A stretch of DNA of 64,000 nt. Source: Polaromonas sp. AET17H-212. GTDB taxonomy: Bacteria > Pseudomonadota > Gammaproteobacteria > Burkholderiales > Burkholderiaceae_C. Positions 7,508 to 15,708 of the stretch are shown here, piece after piece. Where the stretch lies: the NCBI RefSeq assembly GCF_002379085.1, contig NZ_NBZW01000003.1:124001-188000 (forward strand), in the 5' to 3' direction. A model generated the notes under the pieces. It was not told where the DNA came from. It ran no database searches and saw only the letters and a program-made list of their open reading frames with translations. Position 1 is the first letter of the stretch, and every line of letters starts with the position of its first letter. The position numbers and the translations under genes were made by a program.

Positions 7508-8689
7508 ATGCAATACACCCACGAACACCTCGAAATCCAGAAGACCCTCAAGCGTTTTATCGACGCCGAGATCAACCCGCATGTGGAGGAATGGGAAGCG
7601 GCTGAAATTTTTCCCGCCCATGAGGTCTTCAAAAAACTCGGCAATCTGGGCATGCTTGGTCTGACCAAGCCCGAGGAATACGGTGGCGCAGGGCTTGACT
7701 ACTCCTACGGCGTCGCCATGGCCGAGGCGCTGGGCCACATCGACTGTGGCGGCATCCCGATGGCGATTGGTGTGCAGACCGACATGTGCACCCCGGCGCT
7801 GGCGCGTTTCGGCAGCGACGAGCTCAAGCGCGAGTTCCTCGCCCCGGCGATTGCCGGCGACACGGTCGGCTGCATAGGTGTCAGCGAGCCGGGCGCCGGC
7901 AGCGACGTGGCGTCCATCAAGAGCCATGCGCGCAAGGACGGCGGCGACTATGTGATCAGCGGCCAGAAGATGTGGATCACCAACAGCCTGCAGGCCGACT
8001 GGATGTGCATGCTGGTCAACACCGGCGACGGCCCGCAGCACAAGAACAAAAGCCTGGTGATGGTGCCCATGCGCGAGAAAGGCAAGCTGCGCCCCGGCAT
8101 CGAGGTCGGCAAGAAGATCAAGAAGATAGGCATGAATGCCAGCGACACCGGCCTGATTTATTTCGACGAGGTGCGGGTGCCGCAACGCTACCTGATAGGC
8201 GCGGAAGGCTCGGGCTTCATGTACCAGATGATGCAGTTCCAGGAAGAGCGGCTCTGGTGTGCGGCCAGCTGCATCCAGTCGCTTTCCAACTGCATCGCCT
8301 GGACGGTCGAGTGGGCGCATGAGCGGAAATTGTTCGGCGCCACGCTGGCCGACCAGCAGTGGGTGCAGTTCAAGCTGGCCGAGATGAAGACCGAGGTGGA
8401 GAGCCTGCGCGCCATGACCTACCGCGCCTGCGAGCTTTACGTGCAGGGCCAGGACGTGACCGAACTGGCCTCCATGGCCAAGCTCAAGGCCGGGCGGCTG
8501 AATCGCCTGGTGCCCGACACCTGTCTGCAGTTCTGGGGTGGCATGGGCTTCACCTGGGAAAACAAGGTGGCGCGCATGTTCCGCGACGGCCGGCTGGCTT
8601 CGATAGGCGGCGGAGCCGACGAAGTCATGATGGGCATCATCGCCAAGTACATGGGCCTGTCCAAAAGCAGCAAGAAACCCGCGGCCTGA
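7508..8689 (+). CDS. atuD: Acyl-CoA dehydrogenase, citronellyl-CoA dehydrogenase (AtuD)-like
   Basis: A 393-residue acyl-CoA dehydrogenase. The N-terminal helical domain (FIDAEINPHVEEWE), the middle sheet (GCIGVSEPGAGSDVAS; MWITNS) and the C-terminal helical domain (LQFWGGMGF) are complete, and the IGGGADEVMMGIIAKYMG end carries the usual glutamate-rich tip. The N-terminal half, with EYGGAGLDYSYGVAMAE and MAIGVQTDMCTPALARFG, closely resembles AtuD as I remember it. It would introduce a 2,3-double bond into a citronellyl-CoA-like branched thioester, passing electrons to ETF. ATG 7508 follows AAGGAGACAACC. It lies 22 bp after the carboxylase beta gene. Confidence 0.85.
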   Translation: MQYTHEHLEIQKTLKRFIDAEINPHVEEWEAAEIFPAHEVFKKLGNLGMLGLTKPEEYGGAGLDYSYGVAMAEALGHIDCGGIPMAIGVQTDMCTPALARFGSDELKREFLAPAIAGDTVGCIGVSEPGAGSDVASIKSHARKDGGDYVISGQKMWITNSLQADWMCMLVNTGDGPQHKNKSLVMVPMREKGKLRPGIEVGKKIKKIGMNASDTGLIYFDEVRVPQRYLIGAEGSGFMYQMMQFQEERLWCAASCIQSLSNCIAWTVEWAHERKLFGATLADQQWVQFKLAEMKTEVESLRAMTYRACELYVQGQDVTELASMAKLKAGRLNRLVPDTCLQFWGGMGFTWENKVARMFRDGRLASIGGGADEVMMGIIAKYMGLSKSSKKPAA

Positions 8690-8691
8690 GG

Positions 8692-9492
8692 ATGACCACG
8701 GCCATGAGCGACAAGCTGCAGATCACCCGGTCCGATGAGGTCGAACACTGGACCCTGCACGATCCGGCCACGCGCAACGCGCTGACCGACGAGGTGGTGG
8801 CGGCGTTGGCACAAGCCTGCGCACGCGCCGCGCAGGACAGGGCCTTGCGCTTTGTCGTGTTGCAGGGCAGCGCCGGCGCGTTTTGCGCCGGTGGCAGTCT
8901 GGGCGGTTTTGCCCAGGCGATCGGGCAGGCCTTGCCCCCCGGGCAGACCGACCCGCTGCTGGCCATGAACGCCGGCTTTGGCCATGTGTTGCAGGCCCTG
9001 TGCGCGCTGCCGCAGATGCTGCTGGTGGCGGTGGATGGACCGGCCATGGGCGGCGGCCTGGGGCTGGTGTGCTGCGGTGACTTCGTGCTGGCCAGTCCGC
9101 GCGCCGTGTTTGCCACGCCCGAAGTCACGCTGGGTGTGGTGCCGTCGCAGATTGCGCCTTTTGTACACCGGCGTCTGGGTGACCGGCTGGCGCGGCAGCT
9201 GATGCTGTCCGGAGAAAAGCTTGCTGCACAGCAAGCCCTGGCACAAGGTCTGGTGGACGAGGTCGCTGACGATCTGCCGGCCGCTCTAGCCAGTCGCATC
9301 AGCGCGCTGCGCCGGGCGGCCCCGGGGGCCGTGGCCCATACCAAGGCTTTGCTTTGCATGCTGAATCAGGCCCCGGCCCCCGATTTTCCTGCGCAAGCAG
9401 CTATCAAATTTGCAGCAAACCTGCGCAGCCCCGAGGCCGCCGAAGGCCTGGCGGCCTTTGCCGGAAAGCGCAAGCCCGGGTGGGCCGCATGA
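8692..9492 (+). CDS. atuE: Enoyl-CoA hydratase, isohexenylglutaconyl-CoA hydratase (AtuE)-like
   Basis: A 266-residue crotonase. FCAGGSLGGF (64-73) and DGPAMGGGLGLVCCGD (115-130) form the oxyanion-hole elements; PEVTLGVVPSQIAPFV is the pattern of glutaconyl-CoA hydratases acting after biotin carboxylation. It would hydrate the carboxylated enoyl-CoA to a 3-hydroxyglutaryl-CoA derivative, ready for an HMG-CoA-lyase-like cleavage; no lyase gene is present in this window. Two bases separate it from the dehydrogenase, and it overlaps the carboxylase alpha gene by ATGA. Residues about 225-242 come from a dispersed repeat at 9366-9417. Confidence 0.75.
   Translation: MTTAMSDKLQITRSDEVEHWTLHDPATRNALTDEVVAALAQACARAAQDRALRFVVLQGSAGAFCAGGSLGGFAQAIGQALPPGQTDPLLAMNAGFGHVLQALCALPQMLLVAVDGPAMGGGLGLVCCGDFVLASPRAVFATPEVTLGVVPSQIAPFVHRRLGDRLARQLMLSGEKLAAQQALAQGLVDEVADDLPAALASRISALRRAAPGAVAHTKALLCMLNQAPAPDFPAQAAIKFAANLRSPEAAEGLAAFAGKRKPGWAA
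9366..9417 (+). repeat. Family A repeat, copy 3, inside the hydratase gene
   Basis: Contains GCGCAAGCAGCTATCAAATT followed by TGCAGCA, close to the family core. It is translated as QAPAPDFPAQAAIKFAA near the C-terminus of the hydratase, in the same codon frame as copies 2, 6 and 9. Confidence 0.8.
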
Positions 9493-11444
9493 CTGCCACG
9501 ACCAGCACCACCATAAGCCGCCTGCTGATTGCCAACCGCGGCGAGATCGCGCGCCGCATCATCCGCACCGCGCACCGCATGGGCCTGGCCACCGTGGCCG
9601 TGTATTCCGACGCCGATGCGCAGGCCCCGCATGTGCAGGAAGCGGGCAGTGCGGTGGCGCTGGGCGGCACGCTCTCGGCCGACTCCTATTTGCGTATCGA
9701 CAAGCTGCTGGCCGCCGCGAAGACGGCCGGCGCGGACGCGGTGCATCCCGGCTACGGTTTCCTGAGCGAGAACGCGGAGTTCGCGCAGGCGGTGCTCGAC
9801 GCCGGCCTGACCTGGGTCGGTCCGCCACCGGCCGCGATTCGCGCGCTGGGCAACAAGGCCAGCGCCAAGAACCTGGCGCTGCAGCACAACGTGCCCTGCC
9901 TGAGCGGCTACCAGGGCCAGGACCAGTCTGACCAGCGTTTGATGGCCGAGGCGGGCAAACTGGGTTACCCGCTGATGGTCAAGGCCGCGGCAGGCGGCGG
10001 CGGCCGCGGCATGCGTCTGGTGCTGGCGCCGTCCCTGTTGCAGGCGGCGCTGCACAGCGCGCGCTCCGAAGCGTTGTCGTCGTTTGGCAGTGACGAGTTG
10101 CTGCTCGAACGCGCGCTCCTGCGCCCGCGCCATGTCGAGGTGCAGGTGTTTGCCGATGCGCATGGCCGGTGCATTCACCTGGGCGAGCGCGACTGCTCGG
10201 TGCAGCGGCGTCACCAGAAACTGATTGAAGAATCGCCGAGCCCGGCGGTGGACCCTGTGTTGCGCGAACGCATGGGCGGCTGTGCGGTGGCGCTGGCGCA
10301 GGCGGCCGGCTATGTGGGCGCCGGCACGGTGGAGTTTCTGCTTGACGAGAACGGTGATTTTTTCCTCATGGAGATGAATACCCGGCTGCAGGTCGAGCAC
10401 CCGGTCACCGAAGCGGTGACCGGCCTGGACCTGGTCGAGTGGCAGTTGCGCATGGCGCAGGGCGAAGCCTTGCCGCTGGGCCAGGACGACGTGGTTTTCC
10501 GCGGCCATGCCATCGAGGTGCGCCTGTGTGCCGAAGACGATGATTTTTCGCCGCATGCCGGGCGGGTGCAGCACTTTGTTGAGCCTGCGCACGCGCGCTT
10601 TGACCATGCGCTGCAGGCCGGTGGCGAGGTCACGCCGTTTTACGACTCCATGCTCGGCAAGCTGATCGTGCATGGGGCCACGCGGGCGCAGGCCATGGAC
10701 CGCCTGGTGGCCGCGCTGGCCGGCACGCAGGTGCTGGGCCTGCCGACCAACCGCGCCTTTCTGGCGGCGTGCCTGGTGCACCCGGTGTTCCGCGCCGGCC
10801 AGGCGCTGATTCCCTTTTTGGCCGACTATGGTGGCGAGATCCGGAAGACTTTGCAGGAGCAGCAAACGCAGGTGTTGTTGCCCGCCGTCCTGGGGTTGCA
10901 CTTTCAGGGCGGCGCCGGCGCTGCGCAGGCCTTGCCCTGTCCCTTCGGCAAGGCCTTGCGGGTGCTGCATGGCGAACAGGTGCTGGCCATCACCGTGACG
11001 GAAACTGGCGCGGGCGGGCTGGACGTGTCATCGGGCACGCAGCAGCACGCGGCCACCTGTGTGCCTGCCGGGGCCGGCCAGATGCGGGTCACACTCGACG
11101 GCCTGAGCCGTACGGCGCGGGCTTGCCGGGTGGCCGACGGGCGCTGGCATGTGCAGGTTGGTGCGGTCGATGTCTGGCTCAAGGACGCGAGTCTGGAACC
11201 GGCGGCCGGGGTCGCCTCGGGCAACCAGGCGATGGAACTCCGGGCGCCCTTCAATGGCAAGGTGATCGCGGTCAAGGTGAGCGCCGGCGCATCGGTCAAA
11301 CGTGGCGACACCTTGCTGGTGATCGAGTCGATGAAACTCGAACATGCGGTGTGCGCGACACGCGATGCAGTGGTGGCAGCCATGGCCGTGGAGCCCGGCC
11401 AGCAGACCGCGCCAGGCCAGGTCTTGTTGAGGTTTGAAGCATGA
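9489..11444 (+). CDS. atuF: Biotin-dependent acyl-CoA carboxylase, biotin carboxylase/biotin carrier (alpha) subunit
   Basis: A 651-residue alpha subunit. The biotin carboxylase N-domain begins LLIANRGEIARRIIRTA; the ATP-grasp domain has the glycine-rich KAAAGGGGRGMRLV and the catalytic EMNTRLQVEHPVTE; the C-domain has HAIEVRLCAED. A linker leads to a biotinyl domain ending VIESMKLEH with the biotinylated lysine at residue 616 (ESMKL instead of the common EAMKM). It carboxylates its own biotin with ATP and bicarbonate for the beta subunit at 5842-7485. ATG 9489 overlaps the hydratase stop. Geranyl-CoA versus methylcrotonyl-CoA specificity lies in the beta subunit. Confidence 0.85.
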   Translation: MTATTSTTISRLLIANRGEIARRIIRTAHRMGLATVAVYSDADAQAPHVQEAGSAVALGGTLSADSYLRIDKLLAAAKTAGADAVHPGYGFLSENAEFAQAVLDAGLTWVGPPPAAIRALGNKASAKNLALQHNVPCLSGYQGQDQSDQRLMAEAGKLGYPLMVKAAAGGGGRGMRLVLAPSLLQAALHSARSEALSSFGSDELLLERALLRPRHVEVQVFADAHGRCIHLGERDCSVQRRHQKLIEESPSPAVDPVLRERMGGCAVALAQAAGYVGAGTVEFLLDENGDFFLMEMNTRLQVEHPVTEAVTGLDLVEWQLRMAQGEALPLGQDDVVFRGHAIEVRLCAEDDDFSPHAGRVQHFVEPAHARFDHALQAGGEVTPFYDSMLGKLIVHGATRAQAMDRLVAALAGTQVLGLPTNRAFLAACLVHPVFRAGQALIPFLADYGGEIRKTLQEQQTQVLLPAVLGLHFQGGAGAAQALPCPFGKALRVLHGEQVLAITVTETGAGGLDVSSGTQQHAATCVPAGAGQMRVTLDGLSRTARACRVADGRWHVQVGAVDVWLKDASLEPAAGVASGNQAMELRAPFNGKVIAVKVSAGASVKRGDTLLVIESMKLEHAVCATRDAVVAAMAVEPGQQTAPGQVLLRFEA

Positions 11445-12601
11445 ACACTTCCTCCGGCGATCTCGACGCGCTGGCCGACCTGGCTGAGTCGGTCAAGCGT
11501 TTTGCCCAGCGCGAAATTGCGCCGCAGGTCAGCCAGTGGGATGACGCCGGCGAGTTTCCGCGCGCCTTGTACCACCAGGCGGCCGAACTGGGCCTGCTGG
11601 CGCTGGGTTACCCCGAGGCACTGGGCGGCAGCCCGGCGTCCTGGCGGCTGCGCAACGCGATGACGCTGGCGCTGTGCCGCTACGGCGGCAGCGGCGGTGT
11701 GCTGGCCAGCCTGTTTTCGCACAACATCGGTCTGCCACCGGTGCTCGCTTATGGATCGGCGGCGCTGCAGCAGGCGGTGATTCCGCCGGTGCTGCGTGGG
11801 GAGAAGATTGCGGCACTGGCGATCACCGAGCCCGGCGGCGGCTCTGATGTGGCGGCCTTGCGCACGACGGCGCGGCGCGACGGCGCCGACTATGTGATCG
11901 ACGGCGAAAAGGTGTTCATCACCTCGGGCATGCGCGCCGACTTCATCACGGTGGCGGTGCGCACCGGCGACGCCGGCAGCAAGGGTTCCAGCGGAATTTC
12001 CATGATCCTCGTGCCCGGCGACAGCCCGGGCCTGTCACGCAGCCGGCTTGAAAAAATGGGCTGGTGGTGCTCCGACACCGCGCACCTGCGTTTTGACGGC
12101 GTGCGTGTGCCGGCCGACCATTTGCTGGGCGAGGAGGGCGGTGGTTTCAGAATCATCATGGGCAACTTCAACGGCGAACGTTTGGCCATGTCGGTTGCGG
12201 CCCTGGGTTTTGCCCAGGCCTGTTACGACGAGGCGCTGGACTGGGCGCGCCAGCGCAAGACCTTCGGCAGCACACTGGTCGACAAGCAGGTGATTCGCCA
12301 CAAGCTGGTGGACATGCAGATGCGCATCGCCTCCACCCAGGCCTGGGTCGATGCGGTGGCCGACCGTGCCGACGCCGGCGACCAGGGCCCCGACTGGGTC
12401 GCCCATGTCTGCATGCTGAAAAACCATGCAACGCAGACCATGCAGTTCTGCGCCGACCAGGCGGTGCAGATCCTGGGCGGCATGGGCTTCATGCGCGGCA
12501 CCAAAAGCGAACGCATCTACCGCGAGGTCAAGGTCATGATGATTGGCGGCGGCGCGGAGGAAATCATGAAAGACCTGGCTGCACGACAATTGGGCCTATG
12601 A
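11441..12601 (+). CDS. Acyl-CoA dehydrogenase family protein
   Basis: A 386-residue acyl-CoA dehydrogenase, distinct from the AtuD-like enzyme. It has the FAD/substrate motifs AITEPGGGSDVAAL and VFITSGMRAD, GNFNGERLAMS at the start of the C-terminal domain, and QILGGMGFMRGTKSERIYREVKVMMIGGGAEEIM at the end, the isovaleryl/medium-chain-like pattern. It would act in a later beta-oxidation round of the branched chain or on a different chain length. ATGA overlaps with both neighbours (11441-11444, 12598-12601) tie its translation to the carboxylase and thioesterase. Confidence 0.85.
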   Translation: MNTSSGDLDALADLAESVKRFAQREIAPQVSQWDDAGEFPRALYHQAAELGLLALGYPEALGGSPASWRLRNAMTLALCRYGGSGGVLASLFSHNIGLPPVLAYGSAALQQAVIPPVLRGEKIAALAITEPGGGSDVAALRTTARRDGADYVIDGEKVFITSGMRADFITVAVRTGDAGSKGSSGISMILVPGDSPGLSRSRLEKMGWWCSDTAHLRFDGVRVPADHLLGEEGGGFRIIMGNFNGERLAMSVAALGFAQACYDEALDWARQRKTFGSTLVDKQVIRHKLVDMQMRIASTQAWVDAVADRADAGDQGPDWVAHVCMLKNHATQTMQFCADQAVQILGGMGFMRGTKSERIYREVKVMMIGGGAEEIMKDLAARQLGL

Positions 12602-13089
12602 CCAGAACCACCCCACCACCCACCGGCACCGTTGACTTCGAGCCCGAGTTCATCGCTGCCCTGAAAACACTTTTTGAAGAAAAAATTGTCTTCAACCAGG
12701 CCCTGGGCCTGAAGGTGGTGTCGGTCCGCCCCGATGGCGTGGTTGGCCGCATCGACATGCGGCCTTCGCTGGTGGGCCACTATGCCTACAACCGCATTCA
12801 CGGCGGGGTGGTCAGCGCGGGACTCGACGCGATGGCGGGCCTGGCCATCATGGCGGCGATCGGTGCACGCCACATGGACGAGCCACCCGCACAGCGCATG
12901 CAGCGCTTTTCCAAACTCGGCACAATCGATTTGCGGGTGGACTATTTGCGGCCCGCCATCGGCGAGTTTTTTGAACTGCGCGCCGAGGTCCTGCGCCTGG
13001 GTTCGCGCGTGGCCAGCACCCGCATGGAGTTTCTCGGCGCCGATGGCCAGCTGTTGTCCACCGGGGCGGGCGCTTACATCGTGTCATGA
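12598..13089 (+). CDS. PaaI/YiiD-type hotdog thioesterase
   Basis: A 163-residue single-hotdog protein. The helix motif YNRIHGGVVSAGLDAMAGLA (residues about 63-82) has the HGG-x3-GLD arrangement of PaaI-type thioesterases, and the C-terminal strands (TIDLRVDYLRP) are complete. It likely hydrolyses stalled acyl-CoA intermediates and recycles CoA for the pathway. It is the last gene of the operon and is followed at once by a strong hairpin with a T-run. The ATG overlaps the preceding stop (ATGA). Confidence 0.8.
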   Translation: MTRTTPPPTGTVDFEPEFIAALKTLFEEKIVFNQALGLKVVSVRPDGVVGRIDMRPSLVGHYAYNRIHGGVVSAGLDAMAGLAIMAAIGARHMDEPPAQRMQRFSKLGTIDLRVDYLRPAIGEFFELRAEVLRLGSRVASTRMEFLGADGQLLSTGAGAYIVS

Positions 13090-13090
13090 A

Positions 13091-13114
13091 AAAAGCCGCC
13101 CGCAGGCGGCTTTT
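13091..13114. terminator. Bidirectional rho-independent terminator
   Basis: AAAAGCCGCC-CGCA-GGCGGCTTTT lies between the convergent thioesterase (stop 13089) and binding-protein (stop 13134) genes. The symmetric A/T flanks let it serve both strands. Confidence 0.9.
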
Positions 13115-13133
13115 GAGGACAGACGCAGTCCGC

Positions 13134-14291
13134 TTACTTGATGTAGTCGGAGACCACTTTCCATTTGCCGTCGGTGATTTGCGACAGGCGCGAGGCATCG
13201 CTGCCCAGGCGTTTGGTCGGGGAGAAGCTGGCCGGTGCGCTGCCGAACATGTCGGGCGGGATGCTCATGGTGTCCATGACCTTGATGAAGCTCTCCGTCG
13301 TCAGGTTGGGACCGGCTTTCTGGGCGGCTTTGGCAAAGATGTCGATGATGTTGTAGCCATAGACCGAGAAAACGGTGGGGTCTTCATTGAACTTGGTCTT
13401 GTACTTGTTGGCCCAGAAACGGATGGGCTGCGAAGCTTCGTCGAGGTAGGGGTTCTGCACCGTCATGGTGGCGTAGAGGCCGTTCATGGCCGGGCCGCCC
13501 AGCTTGTGGATCAGGTCGGTGTAAGCGGCGCTGGAGCCCAGGAAGATCGGACTGAAGCCGGTCTTGCGTGATTCACCAATGGCGCCTATGGTTTCACGGA
13601 TGATGGTGCCGAGCACGACCATTTCGCAGCCGGCCGCTTTCATCTTGGCTACCTGCGACGAAAAATCGGTCGCCCCGCGCTTGTAGGACGTCTTCTCGGC
13701 GAACTCCAGGCCTATGGTCTTGAGGCCGGCTTCCGCGCCTCGCATCACCTCCAGACCAAATTCATCGTCCTGGTACATCGTGCAGACCTTCTTGGCGCCC
13801 TTTTCCTTGGCCAGTTTGGGCGCAGCATTGCGCATCTGGTCGTAGTAGGTGGCTGCAAACGAATACTTGAGCTTGTGGAAGGGCTCGTACATTTCGCGTG
13901 CTGCGGTGATCGGGAAGAAGTTGATCACGTTCTTGTCAAACTGGACCGGCATGGCGGCCAGATTCTGCGCGGTGCCGATGTGGCCCACCATCATGAAGAT
14001 CTTGTCCTGGTTGACCAGCTTCTGCGCGGCCAGCACGGCTTTTTTGGGGTCGTAGGCCGAGTCTTCCACAATGAGTTTGAGCTTGCGGCCATTGATGCCG
14101 CCTTGCTCGTTGATCTCGTCAACACGCAGCAGCATGCCCAGGCGCGCCTGCTTGCCAAAACCCGCGATGGGGCCTGACAGATCCTGGATGGAACCCAGGG
14201 TGATCTCGGTTTTGCTCACGCCCTGCTGGGCGCCGGCAAGCGTACTTGCCAGGGCCAGGGCGGAAAGTACCACAGTTGTTTTGAATTTCAT
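13134..14291 (-). CDS. Branched-chain-type ABC transporter substrate-binding protein 1 (LivK-like)
   Basis: A 385-residue periplasmic binding protein of the leucine-binding (Peripla_BP_6) family. A signal peptide (MKFKTTVVLSALALASTLAGAQ) precedes a mature start near QQGVSKTEITLGSIQDLSGP. Two ATG codons occur in tandem at 14294 and 14291; the latter is 7 nt from GGAG and was preferred. Its upstream neighbour (14384-15544) is a close paralogue and the cluster holds a complete LivHMGF importer, so the two proteins probably present different ligands to one transporter. The acyl-CoA ligase between them and livF suggests carboxylic acids instead of amino acids. It is the last gene of the minus-strand operon. 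Confidence 0.85.
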   Translation of the reverse strand: MKFKTTVVLSALALASTLAGAQQGVSKTEITLGSIQDLSGPIAGFGKQARLGMLLRVDEINEQGGINGRKLKLIVEDSAYDPKKAVLAAQKLVNQDKIFMMVGHIGTAQNLAAMPVQFDKNVINFFPITAAREMYEPFHKLKYSFAATYYDQMRNAAPKLAKEKGAKKVCTMYQDDEFGLEVMRGAEAGLKTIGLEFAEKTSYKRGATDFSSQVAKMKAAGCEMVVLGTIIRETIGAIGESRKTGFSPIFLGSSAAYTDLIHKLGGPAMNGLYATMTVQNPYLDEASQPIRFWANKYKTKFNEDPTVFSVYGYNIIDIFAKAAQKAGPNLTTESFIKVMDTMSIPPDMFGSAPASFSPTKRLGSDASRLSQITDGKWKVVSDYIK

Positions 14292-14383
14292 CATTGATCT
14301 CCATTTGTGATGGGGGGAAACAGCTGACACTGGAACCGGGTGCAGGCCGGACAGGCTTCCAGGCCTGGCCGGTTGCCGCAAAG

Positions 14384-15544
14384 CTAGGGTTTGACGTAGT
14401 CCGAAACCACCTTCCACTTGCCATCCTGAATTTGCGACAGACGCGACAGGTCGCTGCCCAGGCGCTGCCTGGCGGTATACGTCAGTTGGGGGGCTCCGAA
14501 AATATCGGGTGGAATGGTCATGGCGTCCATGGCCTTGATGAAACTGTCCGTCGTGAGTGTGGGGCCGGCCTTTTGCGCCGCCTGGATCAGGATGTCAATC
14601 ATGGTGTAGCCATAGGCCGAGAAGACGGTGGGATCTTCGTTGAACCTGGTCTTGTACTTGTTGGCCCAGAAGCGGATTGGTTGCGACGCTTCGTCGGTGT
14701 AGGGGTTCTGCACCGACATGGTGGCGTACATGCCGTCCATGGCCTTGCCGCCGAGTTTGTGGATCAGGTCGGTGTAGGCCGCGACCGATCCGAAAAACAC
14801 GGGGTTGAAACCGTTCTTGCGGGATTCGGCGATGGTGCCAATGGTTTCGCGGATGATGGTGCCGAGCACCACCAGGTCGCAGCCCGAGGCCTTCATCTTG
14901 GCCACCTGGGACGAGAAGTCCGTGGCACCTCGCTTGAATGAGGTTTTTTCGGTCATTTCCATCGAGATGGACTTGAGGCCGGCTTCCGCACCGCGCAGGA
15001 CCTCCAGGCCGAACTCGTCGTCCTGGTAAATCGCGCAGACCTTTTTGGCACTCTTGTCCTTGACCATCCGGGGCAGGGTGGTGCGCATCTGGTCGTAGTA
15101 GGAGCTCAGCAAGGCGTACTTCAGCCGGTGGGTCGGCTCATACATCTCGCGCGCCGCGGTGAGCGGCATGAAATTGATGACGTTTTTCTCGAACTGGACC
15201 GGCATGGCCGCGTTGTTCTGAGCCGTCCCGAGGTGACCGGCCATGATGAAAATCTTGTCCTGGTTCACCAGCTTCTGGGCCGCCAGAACCGCCTTCTTGG
15301 GGTCGTAGCCGGAGTCCTCGGTCAGCAGTTTGAGCTTGCGCCCGTGCACGCCCCCCTGCTCGTTGATTTCGTTCACGCGCAGCTGCATGCCGTTGCGTGC
15401 CTGTTTGCCATAACCTGCCAGCGGACCCGACAAATCCTGGATGGTGCCGATCACGATTTCAGTCTTGCTCACGCCCTGCTGGGCCATGGAAGAGCCGGCA
15501 CTGAGGGCCAATACGGCCAAGGCCAGGGTGAATCCAAATTTCAT
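14384..15544 (-). CDS. Branched-chain-type ABC transporter substrate-binding protein 2 (LivK-like)
   Basis: A 386-residue paralogue of the adjacent binding protein, alignable over its whole length (shared VSKTEI, YDPKKAVLAAQKLVNQDKIF, YQDDEFGLEV, DFSSQVAKMKA, PIRFWANKYKT). The signal peptide is MKFGFTLALAVLALSAGSSMAQ. Differences cluster in the middle lobe (for example SLKSISMEMTEKTSFKR against GLKTIGLEFAEKTSYKR), as expected for diverged specificity after tandem duplication. It lies 164 bp downstream of the acyl-CoA ligase gene. Ligand unknown; isoprenoid or branched carboxylates are suggested by context only. Confidence 0.85.
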   Translation of the reverse strand: MKFGFTLALAVLALSAGSSMAQQGVSKTEIVIGTIQDLSGPLAGYGKQARNGMQLRVNEINEQGGVHGRKLKLLTEDSGYDPKKAVLAAQKLVNQDKIFIMAGHLGTAQNNAAMPVQFEKNVINFMPLTAAREMYEPTHRLKYALLSSYYDQMRTTLPRMVKDKSAKKVCAIYQDDEFGLEVLRGAEAGLKSISMEMTEKTSFKRGATDFSSQVAKMKASGCDLVVLGTIIRETIGTIAESRKNGFNPVFFGSVAAYTDLIHKLGGKAMDGMYATMSVQNPYTDEASQPIRFWANKYKTRFNEDPTVFSAYGYTMIDILIQAAQKAGPTLTTDSFIKAMDAMTIPPDIFGAPQLTYTARQRLGSDLSRLSQIQDGKWKVVSDYVKP

Positions 15545-15708
15545 CGAGAGGCTCCTGTGATGAGGGGGTTCATGGGGGACGCAGCTTGCCGGCAATCGGC
15601 GTGTGCACATCGCTTCATTCTTGACGCCAACCCGTGAAAGTCAAGCTGGCGTAAGTACGCAAGGGAAACTACTTAAACAGAAAAAACAGGTCGACAACCC
15701 GGGGGGCC

